A stretch of DNA of 64,000 bases, taken from assembly GCF_001894745.1 (NCBI RefSeq), contig NZ_BBYF01000024.1:1-64000 (forward strand), in the 5' to 3' direction. Shown piece after piece: positions 1 to 8,579 of this stretch (within the stretch, counting starts at the first letter, position 1; every line of letters starts with the position of its first letter). The position numbers and the translations under genes were made by a program. The DNA comes from Paenibacillus sp. NAIST15-1. GTDB lineage: Bacteria; Bacillota; Bacilli; Paenibacillales; Paenibacillaceae. The notes under the pieces were generated by a model. It was not told where the DNA came from and made no database searches. It saw only the letters and a list, made by a program, of their open reading frames with translations.

Positions 1-2
1 TG

Positions 3-39
3 AAATAACCCACTAACTATTTTAGTTGGTGGGTTATTT
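3..39. terminator. Inverted-repeat terminator at the window edge
   Basis: A 16-bp stem (3-18 with 24-39, one G-T wobble) closes a 5-base loop and ends in a T-rich run. The stem is A-rich on one side and T-rich on the other, so it could work in both directions. It probably ends a gene lying before the window. Confidence 0.6.
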
Positions 40-40
40 G

Positions 41-260
41 TTGTCCACAGCTTATCCACAACGATGAATAGGTATGTTATTGAAGAAATATGCACAGAGG
101 GATAACTTTATAAAGTGAAAAATCTCGTATATATAAGCCGTCCCATCCACAATTTCTGTTGAAAACGTGTTCATAACATTGGATAACTACACGATAATAA
201 TTCGATATTTCGCAAAATTACGAAGTTATGCACATTCTAGCAATGATTCACTTATCCACA
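41..260 (+). promoter_or_regulatory. Cluster of DnaA-box-like nonamers
   Basis: Two perfect DnaA boxes (TTATCCACA) lie at 52-60 and 252-260. One-mismatch forms lie at 41-49 (TTGTCCACA) and 226-234 (TTATGCACA). All four face the same way in a very AT-rich stretch. Weaker ATCCACA cores occur near 147 and 353. No dnaA, dnaN, rpmH or recF is next to it, so a classical oriC is not supported. A DnaA-titration site, a DnaA-regulated promoter or a remnant replicon are the alternatives. Confidence 0.45.
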
Positions 261-435
261 CGTTAATAAGTTTCAAAGATAATTGAATTGTAAAATATTT
301 ATTCAGTGAGAGCCAGATTAGTGCCACTTACACTATAGGTAAGTTAATAACGATCCACATCGTATACACTCCAAGTTCATAATTCTATCCCGCACTTCTT
401 CATGTTCACCCATTAAAAGTTATGAAATCCTAAAA

Positions 436-732
436 TTGATGCTTTTATTTGCTTATGGAAATGAAGTTACTTGTAAGCGTATTCCCCTAAACATATTAGA
501 ATTGGCACATGCAACACTGTTAATTCGTTATCTTTCTAATAGAAGTCTGTCTGCGAGGAATTATCTATCTATGAAGTCTATCGCAGTTATTATACGTACA
601 GCACTATTTGTTAAGAGCGGTTGCAGTAAAGAAGAGGCAATGACTAATGCGGTGAAGGAAATCGTGCAGGATAAGAAGTCAGTTGAGGAAGTACTCACTT
701 CTATGCGGAAGGGATTGCAAGAGAGAGATTGA
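436..732 (+). CDS. Hypothetical protein, doubtful start
   Basis: An ORF of 98 codons from a TTG-ATG pair with no clear ribosome binding site. An internal ATG at 571 has GAGGAA ten bases upstream and would give a 53-aa protein. The C-terminal half is rich in Lys, Glu and Val and looks like a charged helix (CSKEEAMTNAVKEIVQDKKS). I recognise no family. It ends just before a strong terminator at 786-830, which supports a transcribed unit. It could be a small real gene or the end of a decayed one. Confidence 0.35.
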   Translation: MMLLFAYGNEVTCKRIPLNILELAHATLLIRYLSNRSLSARNYLSMKSIAVIIRTALFVKSGCSKEEAMTNAVKEIVQDKKSVEEVLTSMRKGLQERD

Positions 733-785
733 AATCAGAGCGTAGGTAGGAAAATAAGTAACCACTCATAGTTATGGGTGAAATA

Positions 786-830
786 AAAAGAGTTAGTGAA
801 TTGCTTGGTGCAATTTGATAGCTCTTTTTT
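786..830. terminator. Recurrent palindromic terminator, copy 1
   Basis: A long imperfect hairpin with arms around AAGAGTTA and GAATTGC, a short variable loop, the complementary arm, then six T residues. The same element recurs at 3133-3177, 9581-9622 (degenerate) and 13040-13087. Arms are conserved and the loop varies, which suggests either copying with the paralogs or a small repetitive element. Confidence 0.75.
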
Positions 831-909
831 GTGTACAGGTAGAGAATGGAGATGTAGCAACCAGTATCAGTTTTCATTTGCAATCTGGCTCTACGGAATT
901 GTTTGTTCG

Positions 910-985
910 CATTTCATTTCTGATTTTATTCTTAAATCTTATTCATTGAATGTTAAGTTGAGTATTACATGTTCAATGTTAGCAT
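910..985 (+). repeat. Duplicated leader of paralog 1 (partner 8463-8540)
   Basis: The stretch containing TTTCTGATTTTATTC, TTATTCATTGAATGTTAAG and AATGTTAGCATAAAA is shared almost base for base with 8463-8540. Both copies end some 40 bases before the ribosome binding site of a paralog. A shared promoter is likely, but I cannot place the -35 and -10 boxes with confidence. Confidence 0.7.
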
Positions 986-1029
986 AAAAAGAGGGTTCAA
1001 AAATGAAACATAGGAGGAAATAAAAACAA

Positions 1030-2034
1030 ATGAGCATTAAAAAAGCAATTCTAGCGTCTATGATCGTATCCAGTATGTTAGTTGTGGTGGCAGGACCAAT
1101 TCCAGCAGGCGCTGCGGCTGCACAAGCGCAGAAGCAAACGGATAATAAGAAGGTTCAAATCGCTCAGAAGCTGGCCGCCAAGCTGCAAAAAGCGGTAAAG
1201 CAATTTGCAGGGAAAGAGATAAAGTTGCAGGATGCTGCAGAGACTACATTTGCTACAAATGCAAAGGTTACATCGATAGATGGAAAGTACGTTGTCCACT
1301 TCGATTATCAAAAAGGTGAAGTATGGGAGATCAACGGGACGATCCCAATTGATAAAATCAGCAAACAGGATCAGGAAGAAGTCCTGAAAATGCTGAAAGG
1401 AGCATACGCAAAGAAAACATACGTCTTAGATAAAGAAGCGGTCATGAAGCGGCGCTATGACGATAAAAAAGAAAAACTACAAGATCATTATTTGTCGTAT
1501 TCATTGACAGGGAAAGACTTTGAAGTAATTCTGGTCAAGGAGAAGCTGGGAGATACGCCAGTAGAGTATGTCAGTGGTGTTAGGATAAAGTTTGCCAAGG
1601 AAGAGCTCGAATCAAAGTCGCTGGAGACGGCAGCGAAAGCGATGAAAATGGCTTTCAATCATGATTTGAATGTAACAGAGGGATATCTCGATTCTAACGG
1701 GGAAAATTATCATATGTTATCCCTTAAGGATAATGAGGTATCACTTGAGATGGAAGCAAAAAAGGGAAAGGTCCTGAATGTATTTCATCATACAAGAAAA
1801 AAGGTAACGACCGACCAAGAGATTACGACAAAAGATGCAAAGGCAGTGGTCGCTCCGCTTGCCAAGGAATTATTTAATATCGATATTTCGGGATTAGAAG
1901 TAAAGTGGGACAACCTATTTAAAGATTATTGCTTCGTTAAAGGCAAAGAAACGGTATTGAGGGCAGCATTGGATGCCGATAAGAACGTGGTGTACCTCAT
2001 ATCGGGTGGCACAGCATTATTGGGGGGGCATTAG
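1030..2034 (+). CDS. Secreted paralogous protein 1 of 8
   Basis: A 334-aa exported protein of a family I do not recognise. Residues 1-31 are a Sec signal peptide (KK, hydrophobic core ILASMIVSSMLVVVAG, Ala-rich cleavage zone). The mature part is rich in Lys and Glu and has no Cys-rich or LPXTG anchor. Three stretches look alike: an amphipathic helix followed by strands (QKLAAKLQKAVKQFAGKEIKL; SLETAAKAMKMAFNHDLNV; AVVAPLAKELFNIDISGLEV then RAALDADKNVVYL). This helix-strand-strand pattern recalls PepSY-type domains, but that is inference. AGGAGG lies 12 bases before the ATG. It opens a head-to-tail array of eight such genes. The last 130 bases are identical to paralog 4. Confidence 0.9.
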   Translation: MSIKKAILASMIVSSMLVVVAGPIPAGAAAAQAQKQTDNKKVQIAQKLAAKLQKAVKQFAGKEIKLQDAAETTFATNAKVTSIDGKYVVHFDYQKGEVWEINGTIPIDKISKQDQEEVLKMLKGAYAKKTYVLDKEAVMKRRYDDKKEKLQDHYLSYSLTGKDFEVILVKEKLGDTPVEYVSGVRIKFAKEELESKSLETAAKAMKMAFNHDLNVTEGYLDSNGENYHMLSLKDNEVSLEMEAKKGKVLNVFHHTRKKVTTDQEITTKDAKAVVAPLAKELFNIDISGLEVKWDNLFKDYCFVKGKETVLRAALDADKNVVYLISGGTALLGGH

Positions 2035-2131
2035 ACGTTATCGGACTAAATATACAGGCTCAAATGAAATACATAAATTCTAATTTTCGTTAGATGCTTA
2101 ATAAACAGAAGGAATACCTAGGAGGTTAACT

Positions 2132-3115
2132 ATGAATATAAAAAAAGCAATTCTAGCGTCTATGATCGTATCGAGTATGTTAGTTGCCGTGGCAGGCCCG
2201 ATTCCTGCAGGGGCCGCGGCTGCGCAAGAGCAGAAGCAAGCGGATAATAAGAAGGTTCAAATCGACCAGAAGCTGGCCGCCAAGCTGCAAAAAGCTATCA
2301 AAATATATGCAGGGAAAGAGATCAAGCTGAAGAATATCGGCGAGAAGATAGAATTCTCTCCGAGTGCCAAGGTTGATTCCGTAGACGGAAAATATGCTAT
2401 CCGCTTTTTCATTGATAACGGTAAAATATGGGGGATTGATGAAAAGGTCACAATCGATAAAATTAGTAAAGAGGATCAGGAGAAAATCTTGACAGTGTTA
2501 AAAAAAGCATATGCAAATAAAACATATGCCTTTAATAAAGAAGTGATCATGCAGCGAAGCTATGATGGCGAAAAGGAAAAACTAGGTGTGAATTTGTCGT
2601 ATACGATGACAGGGAAAGATTTTGAGGTTTCCTTTGCAAAGGAAAATTCCGCTAAAGAGATAAAAGGTACTGTTGGTGGTTTTGTGATACAGTTTACCAA
2701 GGGAGAGCTTGATCCAAAGCTCCTGGAAACGGTAGTAAAAGCGACAAAAACGGCATTCAATCATGATTTGGAAGTCACAAACGCTAAACTATTAAATGGA
2801 TTGAAATGGATACTCGAGGATGAGGACGTATCGGTCGAAATGGAGATGGGAAAGGTAACTAACGTATTTCATAAAACGCGTAAAGCGGTAACGACTAACA
2901 AGGAGATTACGGAAAAAGGGGCTAAAGACGTGGTTGCACCGCTTGCCAAGGAATTATTCAATATGGACATTGCGGAATTGGAAGTGAAGTGGGTCAGCGA
3001 ATATGAAAATTACTACTTCATTAAAGATAAAAAACCGGTTCTGAGGGCAGCGCTGGACGCCGATAAGAACGTAGTGTCCATAACAGCAGGTGTCGGAGCA
3101 TTATACGGATTCTAA
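2132..3115 (+). CDS. Secreted paralogous protein 2 of 8
   Basis: This 327-aa protein has the same signal peptide as paralog 1 (ATG at 2132, AGGAGG seven bases before). In the body its closest relative is paralog 5 at 8580: both carry EKIEFSP near residue 70, EVIMQR followed by YDG, and EKLGV before LSY. The C-terminal block VVAPLAKELFNMDIAELEV is the most conserved part of the family. It sits 97 bases after paralog 1 with no terminator between, so the two may share a transcript. A copy of the recurrent palindromic terminator follows at 3133-3177. Function unknown; export is the only confident statement. Confidence 0.9.
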   Translation: MNIKKAILASMIVSSMLVAVAGPIPAGAAAAQEQKQADNKKVQIDQKLAAKLQKAIKIYAGKEIKLKNIGEKIEFSPSAKVDSVDGKYAIRFFIDNGKIWGIDEKVTIDKISKEDQEKILTVLKKAYANKTYAFNKEVIMQRSYDGEKEKLGVNLSYTMTGKDFEVSFAKENSAKEIKGTVGGFVIQFTKGELDPKLLETVVKATKTAFNHDLEVTNAKLLNGLKWILEDEDVSVEMEMGKVTNVFHKTRKAVTTNKEITEKGAKDVVAPLAKELFNMDIAELEVKWVSEYENYYFIKDKKPVLRAALDADKNVVSITAGVGALYGF

Positions 3116-3132
3116 ATAAGGCGGGTTTGAAA

Positions 3133-3177
3133 ATAAAAGGGTTATTGAATTGCTTGCCGCAATTTGATAACTCTTTT
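3133..3177. terminator. Recurrent palindromic terminator, copy 2
   Basis: Same arms as the 786-830 element (GGGTTATTGAATTGC and GCAATTTGATAACTC) with a different loop, followed by TTTT. It closes the paralog 1-2 unit. Confidence 0.7.
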
Positions 3178-3275
3178 ACATTTGGATATTCGCATAGGGA
3201 ACAATAATATAAGTGTTTCGAAAGCATTCCCTGCCCAGAAAGGATATATTTATCAGAAAACACACTTCTATGGAC

Positions 3276-3381
3276 AGAATAGTAGAGATGATGTCACAAA
3301 TGAGCGAATTGATATTGTTATATATGGTAGGTGATACACCAGTGGTACACCATGAGAATATGAAACATAGGAGGGTTTAGT
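3276..3381 (+). repeat. Duplicated leader of paralog 3 (partner 10838-10962)
   Basis: The block TAGTAGAGATGATGTCACAA followed by ATGAG is shared with 10841-10866. After it come similar GTTATA-T-GTAGG and GATCACC/GATACACC segments and an identical ribosome binding region (ACATAGGAGGGTTTAGT). This is a second class of leader in the array, different from that of paralogs 1 and 5. Confidence 0.65.
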
Positions 3382-4419
3382 ATGAATTTGAAAAAAGCAG
3401 TTGCAGCATCCATGATCGTATCCAGTATGTTGGTTACGCTGGCGGGCCAGACTTTTGTAGGAGCCGAAGCAGCAGGAGGAAAGAAGCAAGAGCAAGCAGC
3501 ATCAAGCAGCAGTGTTCAAATTGATAAAAAGGTTGCTGCCAAGCTGCAAAAGGCTGTACGTAAATTTTCTGGTAAAGATGTCGAGTTGCAAAATGTTGGC
3601 GAACTAGTTCGTGCCAATGACACGATGGCGAAGGTTCAATCCGTAGACGGGGTCTATCAAATATTTTTTGATCATAAAACAGGAAAAGTATGGACGTTGA
3701 CCGGAAAAACAACGATTGACAAAATCAGCAAAAAGGATCAGGACGATGTTCTGAAACTGTTGAAAAAAATGTATTCGGGGAAAACATATGCTTTTGATAA
3801 AGAAGTGCTCCTGGAACGTTACTATGAAGATAAAAAGGAACAGTTCAGCCAAAATTCTACTTACTACTTGAAGGGGAAAGATTTTAATGCATCACTCGTT
3901 AAAAATGATCCGGATCTAAAAGATTATATTAATCAAGCCCGGATCGAATTTGCTAAGGAAGAGCTTGAAGCGAAGCTGTTGACAACGGCGGAGGAATCGG
4001 TGAAAACGGCGTTAGATCATCAATTTAACATAACAGAGGCTTATCTTGTTAGTAATACTAAAAAAAACGCATGGGAATTAAAGGACGGCAGCTCTACTCT
4101 TTACGTAGATGAACAGAGCGGGAAGGCAACTAACTTATTCCATAATACGCGCAAAAAGGTGACGACGAGCCAGACGATTACGGCAAAAGAGGCAAAAGAG
4201 GTGGCCGCTCCGCTCGCCAAGGAATTATTCAGTATCGATATTACGGGATACGAAGTAAAGTGGAATAGCTTATATCAAGACTACTGCTTCGTTAAAGATC
4301 AAGAAACCAGAGTAAGAGTGGCATTAGATGCCAATAAAAAGGTAGTGTACCTTAAATCCGGGGCAAATGCACTTTTTGGAGGGGAAGACCCTGTTGCAAG
4401 CAGACTAGAAGAAGAATAA
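3382..4419 (+). CDS. Secreted paralogous protein 3 of 8
   Basis: A 345-aa exported protein. Its signal and early mature region (TFVGAEAAGGKKQEQ) match paralog 8 at 11990, while its C-terminal third (VAAPLAKELFSIDITGYEV, YQDYCFVKDQE) groups with paralogs 1 and 4, and its leader DNA matches that of paralog 7. The gene is therefore a mosaic. It has a unique acidic tail (EDPVASRLEEE) that could be accessible at the surface or in the medium. GGAGG lies nine bases before the ATG. A simple hairpin terminator follows at 4451-4474. Function unknown. Confidence 0.9.
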   Translation: MNLKKAVAASMIVSSMLVTLAGQTFVGAEAAGGKKQEQAASSSSVQIDKKVAAKLQKAVRKFSGKDVELQNVGELVRANDTMAKVQSVDGVYQIFFDHKTGKVWTLTGKTTIDKISKKDQDDVLKLLKKMYSGKTYAFDKEVLLERYYEDKKEQFSQNSTYYLKGKDFNASLVKNDPDLKDYINQARIEFAKEELEAKLLTTAEESVKTALDHQFNITEAYLVSNTKKNAWELKDGSSTLYVDEQSGKATNLFHNTRKKVTTSQTITAKEAKEVAAPLAKELFSIDITGYEVKWNSLYQDYCFVKDQETRVRVALDANKKVVYLKSGANALFGGEDPVASRLEEE

Positions 4420-4450
4420 TGCAAAAAGGTAAGTGAAAATCAACCGTTTA

Positions 4451-4474
4451 AAGCATCCGAAAGGATGCTTTTTT
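4451..4474 (+). terminator. Rho-independent terminator after paralog 3
   Basis: An 8-bp perfect stem (AAGCATCC with GGATGCTT) with a GAAA tetraloop, followed by TTTT. Confidence 0.85.
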
Positions 4475-4604
4475 ATGTGCTCCGTTACTTCTGTCCAAAC
4501 ATTAATGTTCTCTTAATTTTTATTCATATAAAGTTTCGTGGTTAAGTTCTATTCCATTCATTAGCATTATAGCTATCAAGTGTTCCATTATAGGAGGAAA
4601 TAAA

Positions 4605-5609
4605 ATGAACATGAAAAAAGCAATTCTAGCGTCTATGATCGTATCGAGTATGTTAGTTGCCGTGGCGGCGCCAATTCCTGTTGGAGCCGAGGCTGCGCAA
4701 GAGCAGCAGAAGCAAACGGATAATAAGAAGGTTCAGATCGACCAGAAGCTGGCCGCCAAGTTGCAAAAAGCAGTAAAGCAATTTGCGGGGAAAGAGATAA
4801 AGTTGCAGGAGGCTGCCGAGACTACATTTGCTACAAATGCAAAGGTTACATCGACAGATGGAAAGTACGCAGTCTACTTCGATTATAAGAAAGGTGAAGT
4901 ATGGGAGATCAATGGAACGATTCCAATTGATAAAATCAGCAAACAGGATCAGGAAAAGGCTCTGAAAATGCTGAAAGGAGCATACGCAAAGAAAACATAT
5001 GTCTTAGATAAAGAAGCGGTCATGAAGCGGCGCTATGACGATAAAAAAGGAAAACTGCAAGATCATTATTTATCGTATGAATTGACAGGGAAAGATTTTG
5101 AAGCACTTCTGTCCAAGGATAAGTGGGGAGAGACACCAGTAGAGTATGTCAGTCTTTCGATAAAGTTAGCCAAGGAAGAGCTCGATTCAAAGTCGCTGGA
5201 AACGGCAGCAAAAGCGATAAATGCGGCTTTCGATCATGATTTGAATGTAACAGAGGGGTCTCTTAGTTCTAACGGAGACAACTATCATATGTTGTCACTT
5301 AAGGATAATGATGTATCACTTGAGATGGAAGCAAAAAAGGGAAAGGTCTTGAATGTATTTCATCATACAAGAAAAAAGGTAATGACCGACCAAGAGATTA
5401 CGACAAAAGATGCAAAGGCAGTGGTCGCTCCGCTTGCCAAGGAATTGTTCAATATCGACATTTCGGGATTAGAAGTGAAGTGGGACAACCTATTTAAAGA
5501 TTATTGCTTCGTTAAAGGCAAAGAAACGGTATTGAGGGCAGCATTGGATGCCGATAAGAACGTGGTGTACCTCATATCGGGTGGCACAGCATTATTGGGG
5601 GGGCATTAG
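4605..5609 (+). CDS. Secreted paralogous protein 4 of 8
   Basis: At 334 aa it is the near-twin of paralog 1: the two differ at scattered residues in the first 240 and are almost identical from VSLEMEAKKGK to the stop. The DNA match runs a few bases past the stop codon (GGGGGGGCATTAGACGT). Such a sharp 3' block of identity in genes 3.5 kb apart points to recent duplication or gene conversion. AGGAGG lies eight bases before the ATG. The lipoprotein gene at 5662 starts 52 bases downstream, so these may be co-transcribed, which would link this secreted family to solute capture. Function unknown. Confidence 0.9.
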   Translation: MNMKKAILASMIVSSMLVAVAAPIPVGAEAAQEQQKQTDNKKVQIDQKLAAKLQKAVKQFAGKEIKLQEAAETTFATNAKVTSTDGKYAVYFDYKKGEVWEINGTIPIDKISKQDQEKALKMLKGAYAKKTYVLDKEAVMKRRYDDKKGKLQDHYLSYELTGKDFEALLSKDKWGETPVEYVSLSIKLAKEELDSKSLETAAKAINAAFDHDLNVTEGSLSSNGDNYHMLSLKDNDVSLEMEAKKGKVLNVFHHTRKKVMTDQEITTKDAKAVVAPLAKELFNIDISGLEVKWDNLFKDYCFVKGKETVLRAALDADKNVVYLISGGTALLGGH

Positions 5610-5661
5610 ACGTCAGGGTTTCATTGCAAACTGCGCTTGAATAAAAAAAGGAGCTAGAAGT

Positions 5662-6987
5662 ATGCATAATAGATGGAAAATTGTGATCTCGTTGCTTATG
5701 ATCGTTTCCTTAATGAGCGGATGCTTCGGTAAGAAGGAAGTGCTAGAGCCGTTGCAGCCGAGCAAAATCAAGGTGATCTATCAGGATGAGGAAGCCTTTT
5801 ACCACGACTACGGGAAGTATTTTCATATGAAATATCCGCAGATTGAGGTCGAGGTTATCTCCGAGACTCAGGTGCTTCAAAATCTAGGGAAAACGATTCG
5901 TGCAGAGGATTTGGATACGGAAATAAAGAAGCTGTTGGAGAACTCCGGTGCAGACGTAATAAAGCTGGGTGATGCGAAAACGTTTAAATCATTTGCTGAA
6001 GCTGGCAGGTTATACGAATTGGAAGAAATGATCCGGCAGGACGACTATGATATGAAGGGCTTTTTGCCAGGGCTGATCGACAAAATTAAAAGCTTAGGCA
6101 ACGGCAAGCTATATGGGCTTGCTCCTTATGTGGATAGGGAAGTTTTGTACTATAACGCAGCGTTGTTCAAGGAGCATCAAATCGAACCGCCGAAGAACAA
6201 TATGACCTGGCAGGAAATGTTTGATTTGTCAGCGAGATTTGCCAATATCGGAAGCGGAGACAATAAGGTGTACGGGTTCTATGAATGGCATGGGGATATA
6301 GGATTCACTTTGTACAAAATTGCCGATTCCTCCGGATTGAAGCTGCTCGACCCGAAGGGAGAGAAGGTGCTTCTGAACTCAGATGGCTGGAAAAAAGCCA
6401 TCAAGCAGGTAACGGATGCTGTACGCAGCAAATCTGTATTTTTGCATCCTGAAGGCCAAATTTACACACAAGAACTTAGAGATCAAGTTGCTATGGAGAT
6501 AGGCAGCGCTTACAAAACTAGGGAGCTTGTATTGACCAAGCAAGATTGGAATGTAGTTACGGCCCCGGTAGATCCTGCAATGGATTCTTCATCCATTACC
6601 TTTTCTCCCATCTACGCAATTGCGGCCGACTCAGCCAACAAGCGGGCGGCTTGGGAATTCGTCAAATTTGTGAATGGTCCAGAGATGGCGCAGGCCCGTT
6701 CGAGGACATTGGAAGGTAAGCTTCTTTCACGCAACGGTTATATGAAGGATATCAAGGGTAGAAGTACGGATGCATTTTATATGCCGAAGATCAGGCAGGA
6801 GAGCAGCCTTTATGAAAGTCTTCCATTCGAGTTCCTCAGATTATTTTATAAACCGCTTCGTGAGGAGCTGTTGGCCGTAGTTGCGAACGAGAAGTCAGCT
6901 GATGAAGCAGCTGCCGCGTTGGAGGTAAAAGCGCAGGAACTGCTCTTAAAAGTGCGAGAATCTGCAAACAAGGATAAAGGGAAATAG
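5662..6987 (+). CDS. ABC-type extracellular solute-binding lipoprotein (sugar family), A
   Basis: A 441-aa lipoprotein with a type II signal (lipobox LMSGC, Cys about 21), so it should be held on the outer face of the membrane. The layout fits cluster-1 (family 1) binding proteins for oligosaccharides: KIKVIYQDEEAF near the N-terminus, NGKLYGLAPYVDREVLYYN, MTWQEMFDLSARFA, and the late AIAADSANKRAAWEFVKFVN block. It is about 47% like the next gene by eye and probably arose from it by tandem duplication; it lacks a stretch of roughly 30 residues found in the other. No permease or ATPase is adjacent, so it may serve a transporter elsewhere. Ligand unknown. Confidence 0.85.
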   Translation: MHNRWKIVISLLMIVSLMSGCFGKKEVLEPLQPSKIKVIYQDEEAFYHDYGKYFHMKYPQIEVEVISETQVLQNLGKTIRAEDLDTEIKKLLENSGADVIKLGDAKTFKSFAEAGRLYELEEMIRQDDYDMKGFLPGLIDKIKSLGNGKLYGLAPYVDREVLYYNAALFKEHQIEPPKNNMTWQEMFDLSARFANIGSGDNKVYGFYEWHGDIGFTLYKIADSSGLKLLDPKGEKVLLNSDGWKKAIKQVTDAVRSKSVFLHPEGQIYTQELRDQVAMEIGSAYKTRELVLTKQDWNVVTAPVDPAMDSSSITFSPIYAIAADSANKRAAWEFVKFVNGPEMAQARSRTLEGKLLSRNGYMKDIKGRSTDAFYMPKIRQESSLYESLPFEFLRLFYKPLREELLAVVANEKSADEAAAALEVKAQELLLKVRESANKDKGK

Positions 6988-7000
6988 GGAGTGTAGAAAC

Positions 7001-8398
7001 GTGTTAAAGAGTGGGAAGACCGTAATTATGCTGCTGACGATCATGTCTCTCTTAAGCGGCTGCTTCGGAGAACGGTCAGAGCTAGCGCCATTAAAAGACG
7101 GTAAAGGGAAGATCAGGGTTGTCTATCAAGATGAAGATCGGTTTTATAGTGACTATGGGAACTTCTTTAAGATGATGAACCCCGACATCGATATTGAGGT
7201 TATCAGTGAAGCAGAATTGTTTGACGAAGCCGAAAAAAACGAGGCATTCAATTTGACTGAGGAAAAGAAAAAGCTGCTCGATAAAGTTAAGCCGGATGTG
7301 CTGTTTTTGAATGAAAGCATGTTTGAGGCCTTCGCTCAAGAAGGAAGGTTGTATGATATAGAGCCGGCCATCAGCCAGGATCAATACAATTTGGACGGAT
7401 TCATGCCTGGTCTTATCGACAGGCTGCGAGCAAAAGGGAATGGGAAGCTGTACGGGCTCACTCCTTCCTTCGAAACGAATGTCATCTATTATAATCGCAA
7501 CTTGTTCAAGAAGCATCAAATCGAGCCACCAAACGGGAAAATGACGTGGAAGGAGCTTATTGATCTGGCAGCGAGATTTTCGAGCGTCGAATCAGGAAAG
7601 AAGCAAGTGTTTGGATTGTATCAAACGAGAGGGCCGGCAAGTTTGATGTATGATATCGCCGCTGCATCGGCACTTAAGCTCGTTGATGCGAAATCAGGTA
7701 AGCTGTTGATAGAGTCAGATGGTTGGAAGGAAGCAATGAAGATGACGGCGGATGCCGTCCGTAATCATGCAGCCTATGCTCCTCCCCCAGTGGAGGAAGG
7801 CGAACAGCTTGATGGATACGAATATACCGGAGACTATTTGAAGCAGTATAGTCGATCAAACGAGATGTTTTACATGGGCCAAGCGGCAATGACGATTCAA
7901 CCGCCGTGGTTTGCTTCCTTTTTACGGGATATTCCATACTACTCGAAGACACCAGAGATCGACTGGGGCATCGCGGCCGCACCTGTTAATCCTGCTAAGC
8001 CCGATGAATCGGCTTATGTGAAATTGTCGGAGATCTATGCCATATCTGCGGATTCTCCGAACAAGCGGGCAGCTTGGGAGTTCGTCAAATTCGTGAACGG
8101 GCCGGAAATGGCGCAAGTTGCTGGGAAGGCAATGAACGATACGCTGCCTACGCGATCAGACTATTTCAAAGATTTTAGGGGGCGGGACACGGAGGCTTTT
8201 TACCTCCTGAAGCCAATGGAAGCTAGCAGTGTGTCAGATAAAAAAAGTATTCCACCAGGTTTCCAAGCTGAATTCGATTCGTTATTGTCGGATGCGCTGA
8301 AATCCTTAATTGATCAAGAGAAAACGCTGGACGATGCAGTTGCCGAGCTTCAGCTCAAGGGACAAGAAATGTTAGATCGATTGCGAGAAACCAAGTAG
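7001..8398 (+). CDS. ABC-type extracellular solute-binding lipoprotein (sugar family), B
   Basis: A 465-aa lipoprotein starting at GTG, with AGGGAG nine bases before and only 13 bases after gene A, so the two form an operon. Lipobox LLSGC. Family-1 features are VVYQDEDRFYSDYGNFF, NGKLYGLTPSFETNVIYYN, MTWKELIDLAARF, and a middle segment with MGQAAMTIQPPW that is the usual binding-protein signature and is missing from gene A. The pair sits in the middle of the secreted-protein array with no membrane component. Substrate unknown; an oligosaccharide is a guess from the family. Confidence 0.85.
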   Translation: MLKSGKTVIMLLTIMSLLSGCFGERSELAPLKDGKGKIRVVYQDEDRFYSDYGNFFKMMNPDIDIEVISEAELFDEAEKNEAFNLTEEKKKLLDKVKPDVLFLNESMFEAFAQEGRLYDIEPAISQDQYNLDGFMPGLIDRLRAKGNGKLYGLTPSFETNVIYYNRNLFKKHQIEPPNGKMTWKELIDLAARFSSVESGKKQVFGLYQTRGPASLMYDIAAASALKLVDAKSGKLLIESDGWKEAMKMTADAVRNHAAYAPPPVEEGEQLDGYEYTGDYLKQYSRSNEMFYMGQAAMTIQPPWFASFLRDIPYYSKTPEIDWGIAAAPVNPAKPDESAYVKLSEIYAISADSPNKRAAWEFVKFVNGPEMAQVAGKAMNDTLPTRSDYFKDFRGRDTEAFYLLKPMEASSVSDKKSIPPGFQAEFDSLLSDALKSLIDQEKTLDDAVAELQLKGQEMLDRLRETK

Positions 8399-8462
8399 GT
8401 GCAATAAGCGAATTAAAATGGCTCTTCGCTATACTGAATGGGTAAGAAGCCTCCATCTGGCC

Positions 8463-8540
8463 GCATTTTATTTCTGATTTTATTCTTAAATCTTATTCAT
8501 TGAATGTTAAGTTGAATCTTATTTATTCAATGTTAGCATA
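8463..8540 (+). repeat. Duplicated leader of paralog 5 (partner 910-985)
   Basis: Near-identical to the leader of paralog 1. It starts some 65 bases after the stop of lipoprotein B and separates the lipoprotein operon from paralog 5. Probably carries the promoter of paralog 5. Confidence 0.65.
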
Positions 8541-8579
8541 AAAGTAGAACTCATCAATTCATACATAGGAGGAAATGAA

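Larger units (their letters stand above)
733..1029 (+). other. Leader region of secreted paralog 1
   Basis: Apart from the terminator at 786-830 there is no convincing gene here; a 63-codon ORF at 796-987 overlaps the terminator and lacks coding character. The segment from about 910 to 985 is nearly identical to 8463-8540 ahead of paralog 5, so it is a duplicated promoter and leader. The ribosome binding site AGGAGG is at 1012-1017. Confidence 0.5.

Noticed and set aside
1-435. Chromosomal origin of replication
   Set aside because: DnaA-like boxes are present, but dnaA, dnaN, recF and rpmH are not next to them and the window alone gives no skew information.
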